Origin: Vicia villosa | Taxonomy: Eukaryota; Streptophyta; Magnoliopsida; Fabales; Fabaceae | NCBI RefSeq assembly: GCF_029867415.1 | Contig: NC_081183.1 | Location: 143,669,097-143,733,096, forward strand | Direction: 5' to 3' | Length of the DNA stretch: 64,000 nucleotides | Part shown: one piece after another, positions 12,029 to 23,164 of the stretch | Layout: every line of letters starts with the position of its first letter | Position numbering within the stretch: the stretch's first letter is position 1 | Notes under the pieces: generated by a model | The model's input: only the letters and a program-made list of their open reading frames with translations | The model's database searches: none | Told to the model about the DNA's origin: nothing | Position numbers and translations under genes: made by a program

Positions 12029-12036
12029 TTTATATA
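12029..12036 (-). promoter_or_regulatory. TATA box of the 5' LTR
   Basis: The minus strand reads CACTATATAAAGAG. It lies about 630 bp into the LTR and about 150-330 bp downstream of the palindrome cluster, as expected for a U3 promoter. The same box sits in the 3' LTR near 7132. Confidence 0.55.
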
Positions 12037-12185
12037 GTGAATGAAAGTGGAAGTTACTTTCAGCATCATGTGAGAAGTAGTAGAGATCATGGCGTGGGAA
12101 GTTGAGAAAATATAGGAAGACTTGGTTGGTGGAGTATAGAACGGAGACGTGGGCCTTCAAATTTAAACTATCTTTGAACGAGTCT

Positions 12186-12356
12186 TGAGACGTGGGTCTC
12201 AAAGTGGCTGGATTGTTGGAGACGGACGTCTCCTTCATGTGACGTGTCCTATGATCGTGGGTAAACTTGGGAGACGGACGTCTCCTTTGATGACGTGGCC
12301 CTTGGACTTTGGAGACGGGCGTCTCCATGCAATTGGGCCCTTAGACGGGCGTCTCA
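12186..12356. promoter_or_regulatory. Five GAGACG..CGTCTC palindromes in LTR U3
   Basis: Near-palindromes lie at 12186-12201, 12218-12233, 12270-12285, 12311-12326 and 12342-12356, with cores GGAGACGGACGTCTCC or GGAGACGGGCGTCTCC. Between them are TGACGTGG and TGACGTGT, which resemble bZIP (ACGT-core) sites. The same cluster is in the other LTR at about 7287-7457. Upstream position relative to the TATA box suggests an enhancer. Confidence 0.5.
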
Positions 12357-12671
12357 GCTTCTTCATAGTGGGAGCTTCAGCTCCTTCGTGGGCTGGGCTT
12401 CCAAACTTGGTCCATCCTATTTTCACCCCTCACATTTGATTCATTCTATTTGCACCTCCACTTATAATATTTGCCTATTTTCTTCTTTTTAAGTTGTTTT
12501 TATCTACATTTCATCTTCTTTTGACAAATAGTTCTCAAAACGAACATAAAACCTGAAACAATGAAAATACCAACATAATACCGACATAAAGCAACATAAT
12601 TAAGATAAAATAGGGAAATAATATATGTAAATCAAGCCTAATATGTGATACATTTTCGCGTTATCATCTGC

Positions 12672-12868
12672 AAAGGCATCACAACCACAATTGCAGCATT
12701 TGAAAGATTACATTTGAACTAATAATACTTTTACTTTGAAGAATCCGGAGTTTTTGATCCGCGAGAAGGTCGGTCGAAGTTCAAGGTGCAACCAAGCATA
12801 CGACGATGGAGTTAACAAACTGTAGCCAATAGATGAGAAAACTGAAACATAAGCCTTTCTCTGGTGTG
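12672..12868. other. Flank of the LTR-element insertion
   Basis: Continuation of the sequence interrupted at 5897. No coding signal was seen. Confidence 0.4.
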
Positions 12869-12869
12869 T

Positions 12870-13022
<153 letters not shown>

Positions 13023-13200
13023 ATATCAAGTGAGAGCAATTTTTAAATGAGAGATGAGAGGAAGAAATATCAACCATTGGATTCATCAAGAGAGAGAAAC
13101 TAATAGCCTCATTAATGTATTAACATTCTCTCTCTTGATGAATCCAATGGTTGATATTTCTTCCTCTTATCTCTCATTTAAAAATGCTCTCACTTGATAT
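13023..13200. repeat. Foldback (hairpin) MITE-like element
   Basis: An inverted repeat with arms 13023-13098 and 13126-13200 (about 75 nt each) and a 27-nt spacer. The arms pair almost perfectly; I see one mismatch and one 1-base indel. The outer ends are ATATCAAGTGAGAGCA and its complement. It lies between two (TA)n tracts, so any TA target duplication is masked. It has no coding capacity. Confidence 0.8.
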
Positions 13201-13203
13201 GCT

Positions 13204-13311
<108 letters not shown>

Positions 13312-13426
13312 ATGGAGGAGAGAGAAAAAAATATTGATAATTAAATTTTCACCATTTATTTTAAAATCTAATGGTTCAGATTTATTCTCATATGCTCACA
13401 TAAAAATGTCATTCTCATATGGTATG

Positions 13427-13429
<3 letters not shown>

Positions 13430-13522
<93 letters not shown>
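13430..13522. repeat. (TA)n microsatellite
   Basis: About 93 bp of pure AT alternation. The preceding 120 bases (GATGGAGGAGAGAG...) are non-coding. Confidence 0.95.
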
Positions 13523-13525
<3 letters not shown>

Positions 13526-14170
13526 ATATTTATTGGCTATATTGTGTAATTATAAGAATTAATTCTTTGTAAATTATCTCAGGATTCTTAGCATGCTCCT
13601 ATTATTTGTTTGGGAATTAATTGAGCTCAATTAGGAGTATATTACTCTATCACAATTCCATGTTAAATAAATATTTGTAAAATAATTAATAGACAGCAGA
13701 TTTTAGTTTCATCTGAAACCCTCCAATTGTGTATGTGCTCAACAAATTTGAAATATTATGTAAACTAATAGTAGTATTTATTAGTTTAATTAATTTATTT
13801 ATTTTAATATTACATTGGTTTTAAATAAAATTGTTGTTTTCCATTTGCAATTTTAGTTTTTAATATAATACTTACCGTGAATTACTTCAATCTATTATTT
13901 TATAGTATTTTATAGTCAAACTTTTTACTATCTTTATCCATATGTTTAGTCACAATTAAAATTTTAAGTCTCTCATAAAAAATAAAAAATAGTTTGCTTT
14001 AAAAAAACTATGACGGTTGAGGTGTCATTTATGAAATTAATTCAAAAAATTTAGAATAAGTTAAATTAGAAAAAAGGTTTAGAAAGGAACATGTTTGGTG
14101 CATAATAATTTGTATACAGTTGTTGATTTTAGTATCACCAATGTATTTTAGTAGTAATGTAATTTACTAT
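13523..14170. other. AT-rich intergenic, no feature seen
   Basis: No frame or terminal repeat was recognised. The left edge of the copia element that follows is somewhere near its end. Confidence 0.4.
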
Positions 14171-14179
14171 AGGCCGATG

Positions 14180-15245
14180 CAATTATGCGTTAAGCTTGAA
14201 AACGAGTTAGGAGAGTGTGGAGTGCACGCTCGTCAAGTCAACATATAATTGAAACGGGGTTCCAAGGGGCGAAGCCCCTGGCGGGGTGCGGGGCAGCGTC
14301 GCGTTCGAATTTTTTTTGAATAGTTGTACCCTTTCCCAACCGACATAACTGTTTTTTCCCGAACAGGTGTGTCATTTCGGTTTTTGTTGTTGATCTCCCA
14401 TATAAGGAGTCATTTGGCCTCGGTTTCGGACACGAAAAAATAATACTTCCTCTCTACATTCCTGATCTGTTCTCTATTGTCAGAAACAGACTGCTCTTCG
14501 AGAATTATCCCCACAAAGATTTCGTGAACCCATGCAAGAATAGGGTCAAAATACTTTGCTCGGAAAGTGTACGAACACGATTCTTCGAAGTTATCCAGGA
14601 TTATCATACCTATTTTCTAACAAACGAACAAAGTATTCTTTCTGATAATCATGGCTGGAGGAAGCACCGTCAAGGAGATGACTAAATATTTCGAAAAATT
14701 GGACAAGTATCAAGGACAAGACTTCAGGCGTTGGCAGAAGAAGATGCATTTCATGTTGACAACGCTGAAGGTGGTGCACGTCCTGTCTACACCAATTCCA
14801 GAACTTGTGGAGGATGACACTGTTGAAAATTTGAGACGCCGATCAAAGTGGGAGAACGACGACTACATATGCAGAGGGCACATTCTTAACGGTATGTCTG
14901 ATCCCTTATTTGATATTTACCAAAACATGGAATCTGCAAAGGAATTGTGGGATTGTCTCGAAGCCAAGTACATGGCAGATGACTCATCTAGTAAAAAGTT
15001 CCTGGTAACCGATTTCAACAATTACAAAATGGTTGAATCGAGGTATGTCATGGAACAATTCAATGAACTCCTCCGAATCCTTGGACAGTTCACACAACAT
15101 GGATTGAAGATGGATGAAACAATATCTGTCTCAAGCATCATAGACAAGTTGCCTCCTTCATGGAAGGATTTCAAACACAATCTGAAACATGGAAAAGACG
15201 AACTGTCTTTGATCCAACTTGGAAGTCACTTGCGCATAGAGGATT
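14180..15245 (+). mobile_element. Ty1/copia element, 5' part only
   Basis: An LTR-like leader (GC-rich GGGGCGAAGCCCCTGGCGGGG at about 14261, then TATAAGGAG near 14400 and TTATCCAGGATTATCATACC near 14590) resembles the end of Tnt1-type copia LTRs. It leads into a gag frame at 14651. Everything after about 15245 is missing, replaced by unrelated LTR-like DNA. No matching 3' LTR was found in the window. Confidence 0.65.
14651..15245 (+). pseudogene. Copia Gag (UBN2 type), truncated
   Basis: The frame opens with MAGGSTVKEMTKYFEKLDKY and carries the copia Gag pattern: FRRWQKKMHFMLTTL, then AKELWDCLEAKYM, MEQFNELLRILGQ, and IIDKLPPSWKDFKHNLKH ending SLIQLGSHLRIE. Family members continue with a basic tail, a CCHC knuckle and protease. 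Here the similarity stops at about residue 198, after LRIE, and the frame runs another 12 codons in unrelated sequence to a stop at 15280. Gag forms the particle that packages retrotransposon RNA. This copy cannot make a complete polyprotein. Confidence 0.85.
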
Positions 15246-16133
15246 TATTCTCATCTGGTCCCCTCAAAGTAGGGTTTTGACCAAAGTCAACCCAATTGAC
15301 TTTCTGGTCAAATATTTAATCAGGAGATGGCATCTGATTGGGAAGTATGAATGCTTGAAGAAACAGTCAATGGATTTTATTGATTGAAGTCTGGTTGGAA
15401 ATTGGATCAGAAACTGATTAATCGGGGAAAGTTCACCTGGAATTGGAAAAATCAGGACAATTGACTTTTTGGTCAAAGTCAAGGTCAAATGTCAAATATT
15501 GAAGGTTGGTTGAAAATTGGTCAAAGAAAGTCAACAAAATAAAATAAAATCAAGAAATAATTAAAGTTGCCATTTTGGAAGTTAGTTGAAAAATGAAATT
15601 TCCAAAAGAGGAAAGTTTGACCCTTAGAAAATTTTAGAAAAAAAACTTTGAGAATGGATTGGCTGCTTATTTCATCATCACTTTACACATGGTTCTAGGC
15701 TCCATTTTTAGACAAGGTCTAAATCAAAGGTGTTCATCTCATGGCACATTACAACATTGTAATTAAGAGTTTTTCCATTTGAATCATGGTTGAAGAGTTA
15801 AAAAGGTGCAAAGATGGAAGATAAACACTGGATACAAGGCAGTTTGCTTGGCAGATTTCTAGGCAACGGAGGCAATTAATCAAATAGGTGGCGTGTTGTT
15901 TTCAGAGCTAAGTTTAGAGAGGTACAAGAATCATATGAATTCATTTCCAGCGCAGATATAATCTCCTCCATGTCCTTTATCCAACGAGCAAAGGATCAAG
16001 TCAATCAGATGAGTATTGAGCAAAATATCAAAGTTTAAAGTCAGCACCATGACTAGCTTATCGTTGGCAAGACATCAGGCTGGTAGAACCAAGGTTGTGC
16101 GCGGGTAAGGCAGTTGATTCCGGGTGATGTTTC
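15246..16133 (+). repeat. LTR-like fragment with GGTCAAAGTCAA repeats
   Basis: No coding potential. The motif (T)GGTCAAAGTCAA or TGACCAAAGTCAAC recurs at about 15278, 15467 and 15510, a composition typical of Ogre/Tat-type LTRs. It sits between the broken copia gag and the gypsy LTR that starts at 16134, so it is probably a remnant of a third element. Confidence 0.4.
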
Positions 16134-17086
16134 TGTTAGCTGAAGATTTCATTTGAGAAGAATGTCCTTCGAAGATTTGGAATTCAAAGGAAGATGGTTA
16201 CTGATGATCATCTTTGAAGATAAAAATGGCTACTGATGGCCATGCTTCGAGAATGATGTTTAAGTTGGAACAAAGATAGTGAGCGCCGAAGCTAAATTCG
16301 AGAAGAATGGTCTTTGGGACTTAGACGTTTTTGCGAAATATGCGAAGTACTGAAGCTTAGCGTGTTTTCGTGGCATTCTCGATTCTGATTACGTTGCCAT
16401 GCGTCGAAAGAGGATTCAGGCGGGATGATTTGAATTTCGAAGTAGTTTATGTAACCGCACGAAGACAGATGGCATCCCTGGATTTTCTGTGGGCAACGTG
16501 GCATTAGATTAGTGTAGGACCGTTAGGGTCGAAACTAGTATAAATAAGGGTCTTAATGTTAGGATTCCGTGTGTTCATTTTGTACAAATCACTCACATAT
16601 TACTCAAGTATCAAGTGTTAAGAGAAAGAGTTCGCTGAGAAATGTACGTATGACACCAACACCATTTTAAATACATGTGTATTTTTCTTTATTCAAGTAT
16701 CTTTCGATATTACTGCATTCCATTTACTTTATGTCATTTATATTCCTGCACTCTTTACTTTCATGTCATCTAATTTTCGAAGCATTTAACTTTTCTGCAC
16801 TTTAAGATTCTTGCACTTTTACAGTTTTGTCTTATGTTTTATCTTTAACTTACCTTTCGCTGATGTTATATTTACATGTATAACAAGGTGATTGCTAATC
16901 TTTATGTCCTTGATTAAGTATTTCTTATTTCGAGACGCACCAACCATAGACATAATTCGAACTATCATGAATAACAACCTTTTTGACTATGTCCTAGGAT
17001 CAATCTAGTCGATCCTGCGAGTAACCAAATCATATTTATTATAGTTTGGAAGACTAGCGGTTGTTTACTGGAAATCACCGTAAACA
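16134..17086 (+). repeat. Ty3/gypsy 5' LTR
   Basis: About 953 bp, from TGTTAGCTGAAG to CCGTAAACA, followed at once by a primer-site-like sequence. Its two ends match those of the 776-bp solo LTR at 43424-44199 (read on the minus strand), which defines the boundaries. The base run before it is GTTTC; no partner duplication was found because the 3' half of the element is missing. A TATA box lies at 16539-16546 (TATAAATA). Confidence 0.75.
16539..16546 (+). promoter_or_regulatory. TATA box in gypsy LTR
   Basis: CTAGTATAAATAAGGG, about 405 bp into the LTR. The solo LTR has a TATATATA at the equivalent place (43841-43850, minus). Confidence 0.5.
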
Positions 17087-17089
17087 AAT

Positions 17090-17107
17090 TGGCACGCCTA
17101 GTGGGAC
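17090..17107 (+). other. Primer-binding site of gypsy element
   Basis: TGGCACGCCTAGTGGGAC begins 3 bases after the LTR end, where plant gypsy elements carry their tRNA primer site. I do not assign the tRNA. Confidence 0.6.
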
Positions 17108-17170
17108 AGTGTCAAGTAGATTGTTATTAATCGATTGTTTTGTTTTGTCTAGAAAATATCAAGACCTTGT

Positions 17171-19305
17171 ATGAACCTTAGGAACGGTAAATTAACAAAC
17201 AGTGCACAACTGATTCCCAAACGAAGGTACAACAAGAAAATGGTCGTTACGACCAGTGCAGGGGGAGATCAAGATCCCCCACAAGGGTCAGGAACAGGAG
17301 CGGCAAATTCTACGCATGTTTCGACTTCTACTCAAGGAGCGCAGGATATACCGGGTCCGACTGGATCGAGACCTATGGATGGTTCCTAGGCTATACCTGA
17401 AAATAATGCAGCAACGACAGGGACTATTCCAGTTTCAGTGTCGACTACCGCGCCTCCATCCTCAAGTGCGAGTGAAATGCAACTTGCCTCGACAAATGCT
17501 GCAAATCAGTTATTTACCCCAGGATCATCCGCGTTCGAATGGAGACCAAACAGTCAATATGGAATGTCATATCCATACATGACAGGTACACGAGGAGCTG
17601 GACCTACATACACTACAACTAACCCAGCAACGTTTTCGCCAAATGCTGGTTCAGTGGGTCGAAGCGCACAAAACACTGGCTTCTCTGCCCAAATACCCAA
17701 TTTTACCACAAGCAATCAAGCAGCATTCCGACAAGAGATGGACGCAAGTAACCACGATATGTTAGGAATCCTGGCCAAAGAATTAGCGTCAATCTTAAAT
17801 CCATTAGCAACCAATATTGCTAATACTAATCGGGAGAATGTGGAAACTTTTCAAAAAATATCTTCCCAAATGAATCGAATGGCAGAATTCATGGGAGTTC
17901 AACAACCCAAGCGGAGAAATAACCAATCCTCTTATCGGGAAGGCGATCCCATTCTAGAACGTATCCAAAATGCGGTTCCTCCGCCTGGTGCAACCACTGC
18001 TGGCGTGATTCCTCCACAAAGAACAACAATGGTCGAAAGGAATCGGGTAATAGATTTAGAGGCTTCGAATCAAAGAACTGTTCCCGTCCATCAAGAGTTT
18101 GAGGAAGAAAGACCCAGATTAAGGGTAATAGGTAGGAACGAACACCCAGACGAAGTAGTTCAGAGAGTCAGGAGAGAAAACCTGGCTACAGAGAATAACC
18201 TAACTGCCATGATAGAGAGAGTTATGGCCAATAATGGCCTCAGTACTGGACTTCGACGTCCAAATTATACATCCCCCATAGCGGATTATATTATGCAAAC
18301 AGAATTACCAAGAGGAACCAAAGTACCCAAATTCACAAAGTTTTCAGGGGACACTAGTGAATCAACGGTGGAACATATTGCCAGGTATCTGACAGAAGCA
18401 GGAGATTTAGCAGGGAATAAGGATTTAAGGATTAAATACTTCCCTAGTTCGCTGACAAAAAATGCTTTTGTTTGGTTCACTACCTTACCCCCAAATTCGA
18501 TAGATGCTTGGGCAAACTTGGAAAGATTATTCCATGAACAATTCTACATGGGTCAAACCAAGATAAGTCTGAAAGAATTGGCTAGCATCAAGAGGAAGTT
18601 CACAGAACCTATAGATGAGTATCTAAACAGGTTCCGTTTGTTAAAGTTAAGATGTTTCACGACTGTCCCAGAGCATGAACTAGTCGAAATGGCTGCTGGC
18701 GGTTTAGATTATTCAATTAGAAAGAAACTGGATACTCAATATCTAAGGGCTATGGCCCAGTTGGCAGATAGGGTTCGACAGGTCGAACGCTTAAAAGCAG
18801 AAAAGGCTAGGGCAAACAAAGGCTACAAGAAAGAAAGGGTAGCATACGTCGAAGCAGAAGACGTTGACAGCGAATCTTTCGAAGACTCATACAGTGTAGA
18901 AGAGGTCGAAGTAGATCTAGCCGAACTAAAAGAAGCATCACCTTACGCTTGCAAATTACTTACCCCTGCCAATGGAAAAAATTCAGTAGAGAATGATAAG
19001 AGCGATAGATTTCCTAAGAAAACTTATACATTTGATGTCACTAAGTGTGACGAAATATTTGATTTACTAGTGAAAGATGGCCAAATGATAGTGCCTCCTA
19101 ATTCTAAAATTCCTCCGTTAGAACAACGGAAGAAGAGAGGATTTTGTAAATATCATAATTTTTTAGGTCATAAAACCTCACAATGTTTTCTTTTCAGGGA
19201 TCTAATTCAGAATGCTATCAGAGATGGACGTTTGAAATTTGCTGATAAGGCCAAGAGCCACATGAAGGTCGACACAAACCCCTTGAACATTGCTGACACA
19301 AACCC
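17171..19305 (+). pseudogene. Ty3/gypsy Gag (Tat/Ogre-like), one in-frame stop, truncated
   Basis: The frame starts MNLRNGKLTNSAQL. A single in-frame TAG at 17387-17389 breaks it, and the same frame then continues from 17390 onward. The Gag core lies at about 18450-18830: FVWFTTLPPNSIDAWANLE, FHEQFYMGQTKISLKELASI, EPIDEYLNRFRLLKLRC, then a Lys/Glu-rich coil. Near 19140 there is a CKYHNFLGHKTSQC knuckle-like segment (Cys, His, His, Cys). The coding match ends near 19305, and the last residues come from copia sequence on the other strand. Gag packages the element RNA. With the stop and without pol, this copy is not functional. Confidence 0.85.
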
Positions 19306-22300
19306 CTTAAATTGGGATCAAAGGGAATGGAGGATGGCTTGGCAGCCAGAAAACCTGTATCTTCCAAGAGTTCCAAAGTGTATTTTCTTTGGTTCATGAA
19401 AATACCTTTGGAAGATCTGGCAATCTCAAACCCCAAGAAGAACCTTAGTTGACCAAGATCCTTACTTTTGAATTTATCATCAAGAATGTGTTTAACATGA
19501 TGGATTTCCTATATGGAGTTACCAGTCAACACAATATCATCTACATAAACAAGAATAGCAGTGAAAGAATCCTTGGTGGGTTTAACATAAAGAGAATGAT
19601 CAGCCTGTGACTGAGTGTATCCAAGGGCAATTAAAAAAGATGAAAGTTTGGAGTACCACTGTCGACTTGCCTGTTTGAGCCCATAGAGTGATTTTTTTAA
19701 TCTGCATACCTGAGAGGGAACAGAAGAAGAAAGGCCAGTTGGAAGTGTCATATACACTTCTTCATGAAGATCACCATGAAGAAAAGCATTATTTACATCT
19801 AACTGTTCCAAATGCCATCCTTTTATTGCAGCAATAGACAACAAAACTCTAACAGTGGTGATCTTGGCTACAGGAGAGAAAGTATCAAAATAGTCTACAC
19901 CTTCCATTTGAGTGTACCCCTTAGCTACCAGCCTAGCTTTATACCTCTCAATGGAACCATCAGCCCTATATTTGATTTTGTATACCCACCTGCAACCTAT
20001 TGGAACCTTTCCTGGAGGAAGTTCAACAACCTCCCATGTTTGATTCTCTGCAAGAGCCTGTGGTTCAGTATTCATGGCTTGTTTCCAACAGTCACTCCTA
20101 ATGGCTTGAGTATATGTTTTGGGCTCAGGATTTGAAGAAATAGAAATGCAAAAATGTTTATATGCAGGAGAACACTGATCATATGTAAGCACAGAGGATA
20201 GAGGATAAAGAGGATGAGAAGATGATTTGGAAGTAGAAGAGTAACAATGGTAGTCCTTTAGATATTGAGGAGGATGATGTGTTCTTGATGACTGTCTTAA
20301 AGATACATAGTTAGGAGCATCAGAAGTTGTACTATTATGTGAAGATTCAATGGGTAAAAGGGATTGGTCATTAGTACTGGTACTATTGTCAGGAGGAAGA
20401 ATATTAGGAGCAGAACTATGGGAAAAGTCATTGGGAGAAGATACATCAGAATTGTGATCTGATGAATGGGACAGGTTATCAGGAGATGCAGAACTAGGGT
20501 TAGAGTGATTTAAATGAAGAGGAGAGGTGGTACAGTCATCAATGGATGTGGACACATCAGAATGAAATGACACATCAGTACTAGATGGAGTGTGGAAAAC
20601 AGGAATAGGGTGATCATCTAAGTTTTGACTTATGGATGAGCCTGCAGGTTTATTAGGAGAGATATCAGAAGGAAGTTTAAAAGAAAACATGTTTTCATAG
20701 AAAACAACATTCCTTGAGACAAAAATACTATGAGTGGTGACATCATATAGGATGTATCCTTTGGTACCATCTCTATAACCAAGGAAGACACTTTTTCTGG
20801 CCCTAGAGTCAAATTTTGTTTTGTGAGCCTGAAGAGATGTAGCAAAACAAAGGCATCCAAACACTTTAAGGTGGATAATGGAGGGAGGTTTATTGTACAG
20901 TAGTTCATAAGGGCATTTAGATTTGAGTAAGGGGGAGGGTAATCTATTGATGATGTGAATAGCTTATTGGATACAGAAATTCCACAAGGTTAGAGGGATA
21001 TTGGAGTGAAAAAACAAGGACCTAGCAACATTTAGTATGTGTTGGTGCTTTCTCTCCACCACCCCATTTTGTTGGGGTGTCTCAACACAAGTTCTTTGAT
21101 GAACAATACCTTGGGATAAAAAAAAATCTAAAAGGGCTATAAACTCAGTCCCATTGTCAGATCTTAGGGATTTAAGGGTGGTATTAAACTGGTTTTGGAT
21201 GTAGGCTAGGAATTGAGTAAGGCTCTTTCTGGTTTGGTCCTTGGTTTTGAGAAATATAACCCAAGTGTGTCTAGTATAGTCATCAACTAGAGTAAGAAAG
21301 TACCTATGGCCTAAGGTAGATATGGTGGAAAATGGTCCCCATAAATCAGCATGCAAAATTTGAAAAGGAGCAGAAGAACAAGAAGTGTTATTAGGAAAAG
21401 ACAACTTTCTTTGTTTAGCATAGTGACAAGAGTCACAAGGTACAATATCTTTATTACAAGGAATGAATGGAAAAATTTTAGAGATGGCTTGCAAGCCATT
21501 ATTAGGTGAATGGCCTAATCTTAAGTGCCAAAGAGTACATGAAATGAAAACAACAGAAGGAGTAGTTGATTGGTGAGCTGTGGAGTCAAGGACATAGAGT
21601 CCTCTTTGCAAGATAGCTATACCAATCATCTCCTTGGAAAGAGTCTGCAGGATATGACATTTATTAGCAGTGAATTGAACTAAGCATTCATTGCTATCTA
21701 TCAATTTAGCAATAGAGATGAGATTGACATGGAAACTGGGGATATACAGCACATTATGTAAAGTTAGGGAAGGAGATATAGCAACAGTACCAGAAATGGA
21801 AGCTGCAACCTGAGATCCATTAGGCAGACTTACAGGAATAGGAACTATATTTTTGTGTTGAATAAAAGAATCAAAATGAAAAGTAAAATGATCAGTAGCC
21901 CTTGTGTCCAATATCCAAAGATTAGGATTCTTACCATTCACATTGGAAGCATGAGAGTGCATGACAAAAGGGGATGAGGAGACAGAGTTGACTGTAGGGT
22001 TGGGTTTGGACTGTTGGAGTAAAGCCAAAATGCTGTTGTACTGCTCCTGAGTGAAAGAAAACGCAGAAGGTGCTGAATTCTGAGGAGAAGAATCAGTGGC
22101 ATTGTTGATTGTGGCAGCTGCAGGGACCTTGGCTTTGTGTTTGAAACCTGGAGGATACCCATGTTTTTGGAAACAAGTCTCAACAGTGTGATTTGTTCTT
22201 CCACAATGGGTGCAGATCCTATTGGTGCCCTTAGAGCCATAGGAACCCTGATACTTGCCCTGATACTTGTTGTTACCCTGTTTGACATTAGAGTTTCCTT

Positions 22301-23160
22301 CAACAGTCTGAACCTGTAATGCAACTACCTCTTCAGTGGAGCCAACCGTGGGAGAATCCATATTGATGGAGCTATGCATCTCCCTTTCTTGTTGAATGAC
22401 CAGGGAGAAGGCATAATTGATGTCAGGGAGTGGATTCATCATCATGATTTGCGATTTTGAATGTGCAAATTTCTCAGAAAGGCCCTTCAAGAACCTGATA
22501 ACATGGTCTTGTTCTCTGTATTTCTTGATGGATGCTATAGCACCACAAGAACAATGAATAGAACAAGAACAGAAAGGTATAGGACGATAATTCTCTAACT
22601 CATCCCACAACACCTTAAGCTGAGTGAAATAGTTAGAAACGTCGAGAGTACCTTGACGAAACTTGTATAGATCCTCTTGAATATCTGAAATGCGGAAGAT
22701 ATCGCCGTGTGAAAACCGAATCTGCAAGTTCTTCCATACTCCTGTGGCATTATCAATCCATAGAACCGATTTAGCAATCGACTCAGAGATTGAGCGCTGA
22801 ATCCATGCAAGAACCATGGTGTTGCATCTAATCCATGGCGCGTATAATGGATCGGAAACTGGAGGTTTGGTTAGGGTTCCATCGATAAATTTGTCCTTAA
22901 TGTTCTTGGAGATTAGGGCGATTTGCATAGATCGTGCCCAAATGTGATAGTTCTTATCGTTGAGAGGCGGAGTCACAAGAACAAGTGCTGGATTTTCGTT
23001 TGGATGGAGGTAGTAAGGGTTTGCAGAATTGGTAGAAAAGTCGGCGTAGCTCTGGTTCGCCATTGCAATCAAGAACGAAAAAGAAAGGGGGAAAAAGGAA
23101 TCGACGAAGACGATTCGCGAAGAAAAGAGAAAAACAATGGCTACCAGAGAAGTATAGGTA
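19290..23160 (-). pseudogene. Ty1/copia gag-pol, two in-frame stops, 3'-truncated
   Basis: One reading frame runs from the MANQSYADFS start (23061-23063) down to about 19305. It is broken only by two stop codons, TAA at 20964-20966 and TAG at 19507-19509. Domains in order: Gag (NYHIWARSMQIAL), CCHC knuckle (CTHCGRTNHTVETC), protease with the active site altered to DTRA (DSGA is usual), integrase HHCC (HLRLGH...CDSCHYAKQ), integrase DDE (HADLWGPF, RSDNGTEF, QQNGVVERK), and reverse transcriptase (WVYKIKYRADGSIERYKARL, LEQLDVNNAFLHGDL, YVDDIVLTG). RT ends shortly after RKYTLELL; the rest of RT and RNase H are gone. No LTR or tRNA-iMet site is visible upstream of 23063. Two stops and the DTRA change show it is dead. 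Confidence 0.92.
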
Positions 23161-23164
23161 TTCC

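Larger units (their letters stand above)
5898..12666 (-). mobile_element. Non-autonomous Athila-derived LTR retrotransposon, complete
   Basis: Two nearly identical direct LTRs (5898-7796 and 10796-12666) begin TGATCGCGAC and end GCGTTATCA, giving TG...CA termini. They are bracketed by a perfect 5-bp target duplication, TCTGC, at 5893-5897 and 12667-12671. The element reads on the minus strand. A primer site matching the 3' end of tRNA-Asp lies just inside the right-hand LTR, and a purine-rich AAGTGTGAGGGTATT (minus strand) abuts the left-hand LTR. The 3-kb interior holds one 508-codon frame and no protease, reverse transcriptase, RNase H or integrase, so it must rely on enzymes from another element. 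By hand I count about 15 substitutions between the LTRs, under 1%, which implies a recent insertion. The tRNA-Asp primer and the Gag-like frame point to the Athila lineage of Ty3/gypsy. Confidence 0.92.
10796..12666 (-). repeat. 5' LTR of the Athila-derived element
   Basis: 1871 bp, ending GTTATCA at 12666 and followed by the target duplication TCTGC. It should drive minus-strand transcription. The palindrome cluster and TATA box listed below lie in the expected U3 order. Confidence 0.9.

Noticed and set aside
14410..14779. Minus frames over the copia leader and gag start
   Set aside because: Antisense to the recognised plus-strand copia leader and gag.
17256..17582. 108-codon plus frame overlapping gypsy gag
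   Set aside because: Alternative frame of the gag coding region; gag continues in its own frame on both sides of the stop.
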